From: Mesorhizobium opportunistum WSM2075
GTDB taxonomy: Bacteria; Pseudomonadota; Alphaproteobacteria; Rhizobiales; Rhizobiaceae
Reading direction: 5' to 3'
DNA length: 64,000 nucleotides
Assembly: GCF_000176035.2 (NCBI RefSeq)
Contig: NC_015675.1
Coordinates: 1,550,001-1,614,000 of the forward strand
Shown: one piece after another, positions 52,820 to 62,323 of the stretch
Layout of the letters: every line of letters starts with the position of its first letter
Position numbering within the stretch: position 1 is the stretch's first letter
Program-made: the position numbers and the translations under genes
Notes under the pieces: model-generated
The model's input: the letters and a program-made list of their open reading frames with translations, nothing else
What the model was told of the DNA's origin: nothing
Databases searched by the model: none

Positions 52820-54118
52820 TCAGCCGCCGAACATGCCGAGCAGCTTGTTCTTGAGTTTGGTCACCCGGCTCTCATCGGCATTGGCGGCCTGCGTTTCAGC
52901 TTCCGGCGCGGCCTCGGTCGGGGCGGCTATGGTGGCGGTGGCGGCAGGCGCCTCCTTGGCGGCCTTGGCCGCTTCCTTCTCGGCGAGCGCCTGTGCCTTG
53001 GCGGCTTCCTTGGCCTGCTTGGCAGCCTCTATCGCAGCCAGCCTCTGCTCCTCGGCCTTCTGCTTGGCGGCTTTCTCGGCGTCGAGTGCAGCCATCTTGC
53101 GGCCGGTCGGTGAATCGATGCGGCCCATGCGCGTCGTCTCGGTCACCGTGCCATTGGAATTGAGCGAAGGCGGGTCGATCGGCACGCGCTCGCCGCGCGC
53201 CCGGCGCTTCGACCAGTCGGAGACGATGCTGGCTTCCTTGATGCCTGCGATGGTCGGCCTGGGCGGCGGCACGCTGGCCTTGAGCGCGCCGGTGAACGCC
53301 GCGTCATAGGTGCTCTGATAGGCGTTGTAGGCGCTCTTCAGCGAATCCGGCTGCGTGGTCGCCGGGCACGGTCCGGTCGGATCGAATGTCTGGCCGTCGG
53401 GGGCGACCTGGTTGAAGACGTAGCGCTTTTCGCAGACGTCGACCTTCGGCGGCACCTTGGTGATCTCGAAATTGTCGTAGCCGACCTTCAGCATCTTCCA
53501 GAACTCGTAGTTCGGGTCGTTGCGATAGCGCGCCATGTTGGCGGCGGTCATGCGGAACGGAAAGGCCTCGACCTGAAACTCGGTCTGCCCGCCCTGGAAG
53601 GCGTCGCGGCCGAAGGCATAGATCTGCTCGATCTGCGCGTCGGTCATCGAATAGCAGCCCGAGGACGAGCAGGCGCCGTGCACCATCAGGTTCTGGCCGG
53701 TGCGGCCGTTGGCACGGTCATAGGCGTTGGGAAAGCCGATGTTGAAGGATAGATGGTAGTTCGAGCGCGGGTTCATCTGGGACGGGCGAACCGTGTAGAA
53801 GCCTTCCGGCGCCTGGCGATCGCCCTCGGTGTATTTCGGACCGAGCTTGCCCGACCATTTGCAGATGTCGTAGCTGGCGACCATGTCGTAACGGCCGTTG
53901 GTCTTGGCCTTCCAGATTTCGAGCTTGCCTTCTTCCTTGAAGATACGCGCCATCACCGAGGAGGTGCGCACCATGCCCTTGGCCTTCATGTCGGCCAGGA
54001 TCTTGTCCGGCAGCGGCTTGTTGGCCTCCGGGGCAAAGTCCTTCATCGACGAATCATTGCAGCCGGCGATAGCGATCGAGGCGACGAGGACTCCGGTACG
54101 GGCGAGCTTGGCAAACAT
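52820..54118 (-). CDS. L,D-transpeptidase (YkuD) lipoprotein
   Basis: A 432-residue lipoprotein. The lipobox IAGC gives the lipidated cysteine near residue 19. The YkuD domain covers about residues 60-180 with the active site HGACSSSGCYSMTD near 143-156, where the second cysteine is catalytic. The C-terminal 130 residues are an Ala/Lys/Glu-rich probable coiled coil. It should cross-link peptidoglycan or attach proteins in the periplasm. The ATG at 54118 starts directly into the signal. A triple 21-bp repeat lies upstream. Confidence 0.82.
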   Translation of the reverse strand: MFAKLARTGVLVASIAIAGCNDSSMKDFAPEANKPLPDKILADMKAKGMVRTSSVMARIFKEEGKLEIWKAKTNGRYDMVASYDICKWSGKLGPKYTEGDRQAPEGFYTVRPSQMNPRSNYHLSFNIGFPNAYDRANGRTGQNLMVHGACSSSGCYSMTDAQIEQIYAFGRDAFQGGQTEFQVEAFPFRMTAANMARYRNDPNYEFWKMLKVGYDNFEITKVPPKVDVCEKRYVFNQVAPDGQTFDPTGPCPATTQPDSLKSAYNAYQSTYDAAFTGALKASVPPPRPTIAGIKEASIVSDWSKRRARGERVPIDPPSLNSNGTVTETTRMGRIDSPTGRKMAALDAEKAAKQKAEEQRLAAIEAAKQAKEAAKAQALAEKEAAKAAKEAPAATATIAAPTEAAPEAETQAANADESRVTKLKNKLLGMFGG

Positions 54119-54240
54119 GGATACGGCTATGTCTTTTCCCTCGGGCCAATGGCTTCGAAACGGCCGAGCCCACATGCTGAACACCGACGGACCGTAAGCC
54201 CGTTAACCTTGAAAATTCCTTACCGCAAGCGTCGGTCAAC

Positions 54241-54303
54241 CCCTTCGCGGCAATTTCCCGAGCCTTCGTGGCAACTTCCCAACCCTTCGTTGCAACTTCA
54301 TTG
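54241..54303. repeat. three imperfect 21-bp tandem repeats
   Basis: Consecutive units at 54241, 54262 and 54283 share CCTTCGTGGCAACTTCCC with a few changes each. They lie 123 bases upstream of the L,D-transpeptidase start, in the 282-base gap before accA. They may be protein-binding sites or simple expansion. Confidence 0.7.
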
Positions 54304-54400
54304 ACCCGAATGCGGCGGCATTTTTGTGGCGAAATTGCTCATTGACGCCACATTGCGGTGGGCAAGCCGCTTCCGATGACCTCGTTCCGGCGTCAGCGGG

Positions 54401-55351
54401 TCAGAGGCTGCGCCCCATCGCCAGGTATTTCTCGCGGCGCTGCTCGCGGAAATCGGTGTTGGCGCCGGCAAAGTCCTTCATCGTCTTGGCAATGAGGTCG
54501 CCGGTCGCGGCAATCACCGTCTCGGGCGCGCGCTGGGCGCCGCCCATCGGCTCGGGGATGATGGCGTCGATGATCTTCAATTCCAAAAGATCCTGCGCGG
54601 TGATCTTCATGTTGGTCGCCGCGTCCTTGGAGCGGGTGGTGTCGCGCCACAAGATCGAGGCCGCGCCCTCCGGCGAAATCACCGAATAGATGGCGTGTTC
54701 GAGCATGTAGACACGGTTGGCGGTGGCGATCGCGATGGCGCCGCCAGAGCCGCCTTCGCCGATGACCACCGAAATCGACGGCACCTTGAGCGCAAGGCAG
54801 GCCGAGGTCGAGCGGGCGATGGCTTCCGCCTGGCCCCGCTCCTCGGCGCCGACGCCGGGATAGGCACCCGCCGTGTCGACCAGGGTCAGGAGCGGGATCT
54901 TGAAGCGATCGGCAAGCTCCATCAGCCGCACCGCCTTGCGATAGCCTTCAGGGCGCACCGAACCGAAATTGTGCTTCAGCCGGCTGGTCGTATCCGAACC
55001 CTTCTCCTGGCCGATGATCGCGATGGGCTCGCCGCGGAAGCGGGCGAAACCGCCGACGATCGCCTGGTCCTCACCGAAATTGCGGTCGCCGGCGAGCGGC
55101 GTGAAATCGCTGAACAGGCCCTTGATGTAGTCGACGCAGTGCGGCCTGTCGGAGTGGCGTGCCACCTGCACTTTCTGCCAGGGCGTCAGCGCCTTGTAGA
55201 GATCGCGCAGCGCGTCGCGCGACCGCTTCTCCAGCCTGGTGATCTCGTCGGCGACATCGACCGCCTCGCCATTCTCGGCAAGCTTCTTCAGCTCGAGGAT
55301 CTTGAGCTCAAGATCCTGCACCGGCTTTTCGAAATCGAGGTAATTGTACAT
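54401..55351 (-). CDS. accA: acetyl-CoA carboxylase carboxyltransferase subunit alpha
   Basis: A 316-residue AccA, the alpha half of the carboxyltransferase that makes malonyl-CoA for fatty-acid synthesis. The N-terminal helices start MYNYLDFEKPVQDLE, and the carboxyltransferase core contains DTAGAYPGVGAEERGQAEAIA and VIGEGGSGGAIAI, both hallmarks. Length and start are standard. It follows xerD in the same direction by 98 bases; this order is common in Rhizobiales. Confidence 0.95.
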   Translation of the reverse strand: MYNYLDFEKPVQDLELKILELKKLAENGEAVDVADEITRLEKRSRDALRDLYKALTPWQKVQVARHSDRPHCVDYIKGLFSDFTPLAGDRNFGEDQAIVGGFARFRGEPIAIIGQEKGSDTTSRLKHNFGSVRPEGYRKAVRLMELADRFKIPLLTLVDTAGAYPGVGAEERGQAEAIARSTSACLALKVPSISVVIGEGGSGGAIAIATANRVYMLEHAIYSVISPEGAASILWRDTTRSKDAATNMKITAQDLLELKIIDAIIPEPMGGAQRAPETVIAATGDLIAKTMKDFAGANTDFREQRREKYLAMGRSL

Positions 55352-55449
55352 GCGTGAGCGGACCGATACGTCGGAAGGCAATGACTGCGGAACCGTTTAA
55401 TCCAAGGCCCCGGGCGGTGAAATGTCGTCCTCACATAGCGATATGAGGC

Positions 55450-56367
55450 CTAGTCGGCAAGCGGATGATGATCGTTGACCAGCCGCACCAGCCGCTCCTC
55501 CAGCACATGGGTGTAAATCTGTGTCGTCGATATGTCGGCATGGCCAAGCAACTGCTGCACGGCCCTGAGATCGGCGCCGTTCTGCAGGAGATGGCTGGCA
55601 AAGGCATGGCGCAGCACGTGTGGTGAAACCTTGGCCGAGGCGATGCCGGCCCGCGCCGCCAGCCCTTTCAGATCGCGGGCAAAGACTTGGCGGGAAAGAT
55701 AGCCGCTGTCGGAGGCGGCCGGAAACAGGAACGGGCTTTCTGCGAAGGCGGGCACTCCGGCCCGGGCGGCAAGCCAGGTTCGCATCGCCGCGCGCGCCTT
55801 GGCCGACAGCGGCACCATGCGTTCCTTGTCGCCCTTGCCGCGCACCATGAAGAAGCGGTCGTCGCGCTGCGCCACCGTCACCGGCAGGCCGACCAGTTCG
55901 GAAACGCGCAGGCCCGTGGCGTAGAGCACCTCGACCAGCGCATGCAGGCGCAGGGCCGCCAGCCTGTCGGCATGGCCGAGCCCTGCGTCGCCGGCTTCGG
56001 TGGCGGCGCGGTCGATCAGCCTGCCGGTGTCGGCCTCGGACATCGTCTTGGGCAGCGGCCGTCCCTTTTTCGGGCTGTCCAGCGTGCCGGTCGGGTCGTC
56101 GCCGCGCAGGCCCTCGGCGTAGAGAAACTTGAAGAACTGGCGGATCGCCGACAATTTGCGCGCCTGTGACGTCGGCGCGAAGCCGCGGGCGGCGATGTCG
56201 TCGAGATAGGCGCGGATGTCGGCGGCCGCCGCACCGGCAAGCCCGCCATCGATCTCGTTCGAAGCGTCTTCGAGATCGCGGCGATAGGAGGAAAGCGTGT
56301 TCTCGGCAGCACCACGCTCGGCGCTCATCATTTCCAGGAAGGCCTCGATGCGGGCGGCGCTGTTCAT
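55450..56367 (-). CDS. xerD: tyrosine recombinase XerD
   Basis: A 305-residue tyrosine recombinase for chromosome dimer resolution at dif. It has a SAM-like N-terminal core-binding domain. The catalytic Arg is in [11 protein letters not shown], the Lys in [10 protein letters not shown], then [27 protein letters not shown] with the second His and the nucleophilic Tyr. Position between accA and the aro genes shows it is the housekeeping enzyme, not an island integrase. Confidence 0.9.
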   Translation of the reverse strand: MNSAARIEAFLEMMSAERGAAENTLSSYRRDLEDASNEIDGGLAGAAAADIRAYLDDIAARGFAPTSQARKLSAIRQFFKFLYAEGLRGDDPTGTLDSPKKGRPLPKTMSEADTGRLIDRAATEAGDAGLGHADRLAALRLHALVEVLYATGLRVSELVGLPVTVAQRDDRFFMVRGKGDKERMVPLSAKARAAMRTWLAARAGVPAFAESPFLFPAASDSGYLSRQVFARDLKGLAARAGIASAKVSPHVLRHAFASHLLQNGADLRAVQQLLGHADISTTQIYTHVLEERLVRLVNDHHPLAD

Positions 56368-56393
56368 CCTTGAGGATCAGTTCTTCTTGGGAT

Positions 56394-56546
56394 TCAGTTC
56401 TTTTTGGGATTCAGCTTTTCCAACGGGATGCGCACGCTCATCTCCGCTTTTTTCGGTTCGACGAACATCACCAGCGCGAACATCGTACCATAGGCAATGC
56501 CGGCCAGAATCGCGAGGGTCACGACAAAGCGAAACAGTGTCGGCAT
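56394..56546 (-). CDS. small membrane protein, 50 aa
   Basis: A 50-residue reading frame starting ATG at 56546. The first half is one hydrophobic helix (FVVTLAILAGIAYGTMFALVM). It is followed by a short charged tail, FVEPKKAEMSVRIP, ending KLNPKKN. The pattern is that of a single-pass bacterial membrane microprotein. It lies in the gap between xerD and aroK and runs toward xerD, 26 bases away. I believe a similar small gene occurs at this place in related genomes; this is from memory. Confidence 0.65.
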   Translation of the reverse strand: MPTLFRFVVTLAILAGIAYGTMFALVMFVEPKKAEMSVRIPLEKLNPKKN

Positions 56547-56762
56547 CAATCTTCGCCCGTCTTCTTGTTCTGCGTTCCCAGCCCTGTGCCCTTATGGGAC
56601 GCCAATCCGGCCAATTCAAGGACGAAGCGGAGGCTTGTTAGCAACTTCTGATGCAGGCATTCCTTGGCCGATATAGGCTTGCCTCTACTCGGCATGCTTG
56701 ACGCAAACGGGCTTTTCATGTCGATACGCCGGCAAAGAGGGCCCCAGAACCGTCATGGTGTC

Positions 56763-57374
56763 ATGAACGCGCTACACGCAAATCCTCCAGGCGAGACCAG
56801 CGCCGCGCTGGTTAACCGGCTGGGCAGCCGGTCCATCGTCTTTGTCGGGCTGATGGGCGCCGGCAAGACGGCGATCGGCCGCAAGGTGGCGACGATGCTT
56901 TCGCTGCCCTTCATCGACAGCGACCAGGAGATCGAAAGCGTCTCGCGCATGACCGTGCCGGAGCTGTTCGAGCGCTATGGCGAAACCGAGTTCAGGGCGC
57001 TGGAACAGCGTGTCATCCTGCGCGTGCTGGAAAATGGCCCCCAGGTGCTCTCCACGGGCGGCGGCGCCTTCATGAACGCACAGACGCGCGAGGCCATCGC
57101 CACGCATGGCGTGTCGGTGTGGCTGAAGGCCGAGCTCGACCTCTTGATGGAACGCGTCTCCAAGAAGCAGAACCGGCCGCTGTTGAAGAGCGCCGATCCC
57201 CGTGCCGTGCTGGAGCGGCTGATGGGCGAACGCTATCCAGTCTACGCAACCGCTGATGTCACCGTGCCGACCCGCGACGACCGCAAGGAAATCATCGCCG
57301 CCGAGGTGCTGGAGGCGCTCTGCCGGCATTTCGGCATCGAGGAAAATGCCGCGACAGGCGAGGTCGAATCGTGA
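56763..57374 (+). CDS. aroK: shikimate kinase
   Basis: A 203-residue shikimate kinase, which phosphorylates shikimate in aromatic amino-acid synthesis. Walker A is GLMGAGKT at 29-36. DSDQEIE with the shikimate-binding Asp, [18 protein letters not shown] and the lid region KKQNRPLL follow. The ATG at 56763 removes an improbable upstream extension from 56664. The stop overlaps the GTG start of aroB (GTGA). Confidence 0.92.
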   Translation: MNALHANPPGETSAALVNRLGSRSIVFVGLMGAGKTAIGRKVATMLSLPFIDSDQEIESVSRMTVPELFERYGETEFRALEQRVILRVLENGPQVLSTGGGAFMNAQTREAIATHGVSVWLKAELDLLMERVSKKQNRPLLKSADPRAVLERLMGERYPVYATADVTVPTRDDRKEIIAAEVLEALCRHFGIEENAATGEVES

Positions 57375-58507
57375 GCGTGGATCAGCCTGTCACCGTCGAA
57401 GTCGGGCTTGGCGACCGGGCCTACGACATACTCATCGGCTCAGGGTTGCTGTCTTGCGCGGGTGAGGAGATCTCGCGCCGGCTGCCGGGCACGCGCGCGG
57501 CCGTCATCACCGACGCCAATGTCGCGGCGGTGCATCTCGAGGCGCTGAAGACCGGGCTCGAAAAGGGCGGCATCCAGCCCGCCGTCATCACATTGCCGCC
57601 CGGCGAGAAGACCAAGAGTTTTGTCCATCTCGAAGAGGTGGTCGACGGTGTGCTGGCCGCCAGGCTGGAGCGCGGCGACATCGTCATCGCCTTGGGCGGC
57701 GGCGTCATCGGCGACCTTGCCGGCTTTGCCGCCGGCATCGTGCGGCGCGGCATGAATTTCGTGCAGATCCCGACCTCGCTGCTGGCCCAGGTCGATTCCT
57801 CCGTCGGCGGCAAGACCGGCATCAACAGTCCACGCGGCAAGAACCTCGTCGGTGTTTTCCATCAGCCGAAGCTGGTGCTGGCCGACACCGAAGTGCTCGA
57901 CACGCTGCCGATCCGCGAATTCCGCGCCGGCTATGCCGAGCTCGCCAAATACGGGCTGATCGACCGGCCGCAATTCTTCGCCTGGCTGGAAGAAAACTGG
58001 AGGCAGGTGTTCGCCGGCGGCCCGGAGAGGGCGCAGGCGATTGCCGAGGCCTGTCGCGCCAAGGCCGACGTCGTCGCCCGCGACGAGTTCGAGACCGGCG
58101 ACCGGGCGCTGCTCAATCTCGGCCACACGTTCGGCCACGCGCTGGAAGCCGCCACGCAGTATGACGGCGCCCGCCTCGTCCATGGCGAGGGGGTCGCCAT
58201 CGGCATGGCACTGGCGCACCGGTTCTCCTCGCGCCTCAATCTGGCCAGCCCCGACGACGCGGCGCGCGTCGAGACCCATCTGCGCGCCGTTGGGCTGCCG
58301 TGGCGCATGGCCGACATTCCTGGCGATCTGCCTGACGCCGAGGCACTGCTGGCCTTCATCACCCAGGACAAGAAAGTGTCGCGCGGCGCGCTGACCTTCA
58401 TCCTGACGCGCGGTGTCGGCCAGGCCTTCATCGCCAAGGACGTGCCGGCTTCGGAAGTGCTGTCGTTCCTCCGGGAGAACCACCCGGCCAACGGGAAAGC
58501 CGGCTGA
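57371..58507 (+). CDS. aroB: 3-dehydroquinate synthase
   Basis: A 378-residue AroB, converting DAHP to 3-dehydroquinate with bound NAD and a divalent metal. Landmarks are [43 protein letters not shown] and the metal-binding [12 protein letters not shown] and [12 protein letters not shown]. The GTG start overlaps aroK by four bases, so the two shikimate genes are translationally coupled. Length is normal. Confidence 0.95.
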   Translation: MSVDQPVTVEVGLGDRAYDILIGSGLLSCAGEEISRRLPGTRAAVITDANVAAVHLEALKTGLEKGGIQPAVITLPPGEKTKSFVHLEEVVDGVLAARLERGDIVIALGGGVIGDLAGFAAGIVRRGMNFVQIPTSLLAQVDSSVGGKTGINSPRGKNLVGVFHQPKLVLADTEVLDTLPIREFRAGYAELAKYGLIDRPQFFAWLEENWRQVFAGGPERAQAIAEACRAKADVVARDEFETGDRALLNLGHTFGHALEAATQYDGARLVHGEGVAIGMALAHRFSSRLNLASPDDAARVETHLRAVGLPWRMADIPGDLPDAEALLAFITQDKKVSRGALTFILTRGVGQAFIAKDVPASEVLSFLRENHPANGKAG

Positions 58508-58508
58508 G

Positions 58509-59405
58509 ATGAGCAACCAGACGGGCTGGGTCGTCGTCGCCGTCCTTGCAATCCTCATCCTGCTGATCGTTGCCGTGCGCACGCGCCTGCTTGCCATGTT
58601 CGGCTACGAGCTGTCGCGCATCGAGCCGCAGCGCTCGAGCCAGGACGAGTTGCGCGGTGCGGTCGACGATTTCCGCCGCGACGGTCAGGTGGTGCGCGAG
58701 GATCGTGATCGCATTGGCGGCCTGTTCGATCTCGAGGAGCTCGAAGTCTCCGATGTCATGGTGCACCGCACCAACATGCGCTCGGTCAATGCCGACAATG
58801 CGCCGGAAGCGGTGGTGCGCGAGATCCTGCAGAGCCCGCACACGCGCATGCCGTTGTGGAAGGGCTCGCTCGACAACATTGTCGGCGTGCTGCACGCCAA
58901 GGACCTGCTGCGCGCGTTGAACGAAGTCGGCAACGACTTTTCCAAGATCGACGTGATGAAGATCGCCTCGAAACCCTGGTTCGTGCCGGACACCACGACG
59001 TTGCAGGAACAGCTCAACGCCTTTCTGCGCCGTAAGGCGCATTTTGCCGTCGTCGTTGACGAATATGGCGAGGTCGAAGGGCTGGTGACGCTGGAGGATA
59101 TCATCGAGGAGATCGTCGGCGAGATCGCCGACGAGCATGATGTCGACATCCATGGCGTCAAGCAGGAGGCCGACGGTTCCGTCGTCGTCGAGGGCACGGT
59201 GCCGATCCGCGACCTGAACCGGGCGCTCGACTGGAACCTGCCCGACGAGGAGGCGACCACCATTGCCGGCCTCGTCATTCACGAGACGCAGTCGATCCCC
59301 GAGGAAAAACAGGCTTTCACCTTCCACGGCAAGCGCTTCACCGTGATGAAACGCGACAAGAACCGGATTGCCCGGTTGAGGATCAGGCCGGCCGTGGACA
59401 CTTAA
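58509..59405 (+). CDS. CorC/HlyC-family CBS-domain protein lacking the DUF21 domain
   Basis: A 298-residue protein. After a single N-terminal membrane helix (WVVVAVLAILILLIVAV) it passes directly into ELRGAVDDFRRDG. A pair of CBS domains follows (SDVMVHRTNMRSVNAD, PLWKGSLDNIVGVLHAKDLL, VVVDEYGEVEGLVTLEDIIEEIVGEI), then the C-terminal CorC_HlyC domain. Full family members have about 180 residues of DUF21 membrane domain before the CBS pair; here it is reduced to one helix. It starts one base after aroB. Divalent-cation handling is the family theme. Confidence 0.8.
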   Translation: MSNQTGWVVVAVLAILILLIVAVRTRLLAMFGYELSRIEPQRSSQDELRGAVDDFRRDGQVVREDRDRIGGLFDLEELEVSDVMVHRTNMRSVNADNAPEAVVREILQSPHTRMPLWKGSLDNIVGVLHAKDLLRALNEVGNDFSKIDVMKIASKPWFVPDTTTLQEQLNAFLRRKAHFAVVVDEYGEVEGLVTLEDIIEEIVGEIADEHDVDIHGVKQEADGSVVVEGTVPIRDLNRALDWNLPDEEATTIAGLVIHETQSIPEEKQAFTFHGKRFTVMKRDKNRIARLRIRPAVDT

Positions 59406-59438
59406 GCGCCTCGCGCTGAGACGGATCCCGTCCGGCGC

Positions 59439-60983
59439 TCAGCAATCCTTGGTCCAGCGTTCGCTGAGCGTTGCGTCTGTTTCCGCATCGACCGACGCCA
59501 GGCTGACCTCATAGCCCCAAAGGCTTCGGATGTGGCGAAGTGTTGCGTCGCGGCTCTCATTGTCGAGCAGGACGCCGTCCTTCACCTTGTGCTGAAGTCG
59601 CAAATGCCGGTCGCCGAGCAAGTCCACGTCCACGATCTGGATATCGGGCCGGTTTGCGCCCCAATCATAGTTTTGGGCCAGCGCGGCCCGTATCTTGCTG
59701 TAGCCCCGCTCGTCGTGGATCGATGCGACTTCGTAGTGCGGTCGGTCGGAGCCGTCGGCCAGCACGAAGAGCCGCCATTTCCGGATCAGGGTCGGACTGA
59801 GATATTGGCGAATGAAGGATTCGTCCCGGTGATTGGCCCAGGCGTCGAGCAAGGTTTCGAGCCAGTCGCCGCGGCCGGCAATGTCGGGAAACCAGTCGCG
59901 GTCTTCCGCCGTCGGCTCGGTCGAGATGCGCTGGATGTCCTGCATCATGTCAAGGCCGAGGGCATAGGGGTTGATGCCGGAAAACCGCGGGTCGTCGAAG
60001 GAAGGCTGGAAGATCACGTTCGAGTGGTTGCGCAGGATTTCGAGCATGGTGCCTTCATTGATCCGGCCACGGTCGAACAACATGTTCATCAAGGTATAAT
60101 GGACGAAAGTGGCGCACCCCTCATTCATGACCTGGGTTTGCCGCTGCGGGTAAAAATACTGTGCGATGACCCGGACAATGCGGAGGATCTCGCGTTGCCA
60201 AGGTTCCAGGACGAGGCTGTTCTTTTCCAGGAAATAGAGCAGGTTCTCCTCGGGCAGGCTCAGCGATTTTTTCCGTTCAGCCAAGACTTCTTCCCCGGCT
60301 TCGGCCTTGTCGGCGTCCTGCACCGGAGGCAGAGTCCGCCACAGATCATTGTAGGAGCGCTCCTCGTATTCGAGACGTTCGCGAAGGCCTTCGCGTTGCT
60401 GTTCCGACGAGAGTTTCGGCGGCCGGTGGTATCGGAACACGCCTTGCTCCATCAGCGCGTGAGCCGAATCGAGAACCGCTTCCACGGCGGCGAGACCGTA
60501 ACGCTCCTCGCACCGGGCGATGTAACCTTTCGCGAAGTCCAGATAGCTCAGAATCCCGCCTGCGTCCGTCCACTGGCGGAAAAGGTGATTGTTCTTGAAG
60601 AAATGGTTATGTCCGAGTGCCGCATGGGCCGTCACCAGGGCCTGCAGGGCCATGGTGTTTTCTTCCATCAGGTAGACGATGCAGGGATCGGAATTGATGA
60701 CCAGCTCATAAGCCAGCCCGCGCCCACCTTTGCGGTAGAGAAGCTCGTTGTAGAGGAAATGCTTACCGAACGACCAATGCCGGTACATCAGCGGCATGCC
60801 GACCGAGGAGTAGGCGTCGAGCATCTGCTGCGAGGAAATAACCTCCATCTGCACCGGGTAGGTGTCGAGGTGAAGCTGATCAATCGCGATTGCCTCGATC
60901 TCGTCATAGGCTCGCGACAGTGTCTTGAAGTCCCAGTCGGACCCTGAGAAAAGCAACCTGGATTTACCGGCTTGGCTAGCCAT
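59439..60983 (-). CDS. spoVR: SpoVR-family protein
   Basis: A 514-residue SpoVR/YcgB protein. Diagnostic stretches are YRHWSFGKHFLYNELLYRKG, LAYELVINSDPCIVYLMEEN and HNHFFKNNHLFRQWTDA. PQRQTQVMNEGCATFVHYT, with its conserved Glu and Cys, follows. The biochemical activity is unknown; in enterobacteria it belongs to the RpoS/nitrogen-stress module with YeaG and YeaH. The ATG at 60983 is just downstream of the yeaH stop, so PrkA, YeaH and SpoVR form one leftward operon. Confidence 0.9.
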   Translation of the reverse strand: MASQAGKSRLLFSGSDWDFKTLSRAYDEIEAIAIDQLHLDTYPVQMEVISSQQMLDAYSSVGMPLMYRHWSFGKHFLYNELLYRKGGRGLAYELVINSDPCIVYLMEENTMALQALVTAHAALGHNHFFKNNHLFRQWTDAGGILSYLDFAKGYIARCEERYGLAAVEAVLDSAHALMEQGVFRYHRPPKLSSEQQREGLRERLEYEERSYNDLWRTLPPVQDADKAEAGEEVLAERKKSLSLPEENLLYFLEKNSLVLEPWQREILRIVRVIAQYFYPQRQTQVMNEGCATFVHYTLMNMLFDRGRINEGTMLEILRNHSNVIFQPSFDDPRFSGINPYALGLDMMQDIQRISTEPTAEDRDWFPDIAGRGDWLETLLDAWANHRDESFIRQYLSPTLIRKWRLFVLADGSDRPHYEVASIHDERGYSKIRAALAQNYDWGANRPDIQIVDVDLLGDRHLRLQHKVKDGVLLDNESRDATLRHIRSLWGYEVSLASVDAETDATLSERWTKDC

Positions 60984-60993
60984 CCGACATACC

Positions 60994-62304
60994 TCACGCG
61001 CTCGCACGCATTGCCGGCTGCCTGGCGAAGAGCTCGCGAAAGACGGGGTAGATATCCGCTGGGGATGCGATGCGCCGCATCTGGAAATTCGGCCATTTCT
61101 GCTCGATGGCGCTGTAGGCGCGCCAAAGCGAGGTGCCATTTTCGGTCGACCCAAAAATATGGCTTTCGCGCTCGTCGATGATCTCCACATAGGCGAAATA
61201 CTGGCACAACCGCATCAGTTTGCCGCCGAGCAGCTCGATGCAGCGTTCGGAATCGGTGGCGAAATTGTCGCCGTCGGAGGCCTGGGCGGCATAGATGTTC
61301 CATTCCGTCGGCGGATAGCGCTGTTCAATGGTGCGGTGCATTTCCTCGAGCGCCGTGGAAACGACCGTGCCGCCGCTCTGGGTATGGTAGAAGAACGTCT
61401 GCTCGTCGACCTCCTGGGCCTCGTGGGTGTGACGAATGAAAACGATGTCCGTCCGCTCATAACGCCGCGTCAGGAATAGGTGGAGCAGCACGAAGAAGCG
61501 TTTGGCCAGATCCTTTTCGCGCTCCCCCATCGATCCCGAAACGTCCATAAGGCAGAACATGACGGCGCTGGCATTGGGCTGCGGCTGGGGGTCGAAGCGG
61601 TTGAAGCGGATGTCGACCGGGTCGACATAGGAAATTCGCCGGCGACGACGCTCCATCAAATCGAGTTCTTCGCGCAGGGCAGCGATGCGTTCGCGCCTTG
61701 CCGCGTTCGGGGGTTGCGCTTCGAGCAGTGCAAGCTGGCGGGCGATCTCATCCAATTGCGCCTGTTTGGGACGCCGGAGCGCAATGCGGCGACCATGGCT
61801 GTTGCGCATCGTGCGGCCGACATTGATGTTGGTCGGCGAGCCGCTGGCGCTGAAGCCCGCCCGCTTCGGCTTGAACGTCAATATCTGCTTGAGATTGAGC
61901 TTGACCAGATCGGGCAGTTCAAGATCCTCGAAGAAAAGATCGAGAACCTCCTCGCGTGACAACATGAAACGAAAATCGTCTTCGGATTCGCTATTTCCCG
62001 GAGACGAAGAGCCCACGCCTCCCAGACCTGGCTTTGGGATCAGATCTCCTGAAATGTAAGTTCTGTTGCCAGGCAAGATATGCTGGCGCCGGCCGCTGTC
62101 CCTGGCATCGCTGAAGACCGGCTCGCTGGTGCCTTTCCGGGGCATGGGCACGGCATGCTCCCGGTCAACCTCGGCGATGCGGCCGGCGCGGACCTGGTCG
62201 CGGATGTTTCGCTTGAGTTCCTCCCGCGCGCGCTTCAGAAACCGCTGGCGGTTGCCCAGGCTTTTGTCCTTCGGATTCAGGCGTCTGTCGATAAAGATCG
62301 GCAT
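60994..62304 (-). CDS. yeaH: DUF444-family protein YeaH, VWA-like
   Basis: A 436-residue YeaH/YhbH protein. It begins MPIFIDRRLNPKDKSLGNRQRF and contains the metal-ion-dependent adhesion-type motif MDVSGSMGEREKD, plus FIRHTHEAQEVDE and TVVSTALEEMH. A von Willebrand A-like fold is expected. In Escherichia coli it partners the kinase YeaG (PrkA) in adaptation to sustained nitrogen starvation. It lies between prkA (19 bases) and spoVR (10 bases). Confidence 0.9.
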   Translation of the reverse strand: MPIFIDRRLNPKDKSLGNRQRFLKRAREELKRNIRDQVRAGRIAEVDREHAVPMPRKGTSEPVFSDARDSGRRQHILPGNRTYISGDLIPKPGLGGVGSSSPGNSESEDDFRFMLSREEVLDLFFEDLELPDLVKLNLKQILTFKPKRAGFSASGSPTNINVGRTMRNSHGRRIALRRPKQAQLDEIARQLALLEAQPPNAARRERIAALREELDLMERRRRRISYVDPVDIRFNRFDPQPQPNASAVMFCLMDVSGSMGEREKDLAKRFFVLLHLFLTRRYERTDIVFIRHTHEAQEVDEQTFFYHTQSGGTVVSTALEEMHRTIEQRYPPTEWNIYAAQASDGDNFATDSERCIELLGGKLMRLCQYFAYVEIIDERESHIFGSTENGTSLWRAYSAIEQKWPNFQMRRIASPADIYPVFRELFARQPAMRASA

Positions 62305-62323
62305 GGAAGCATCCGGGCCTGCC

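Noticed and set aside
55450..56367. Integrase of the tRNA-Arg island
   Set aside because: It is a normal XerD in its usual place next to accA and the aro genes, more than 6 kb outside the island.
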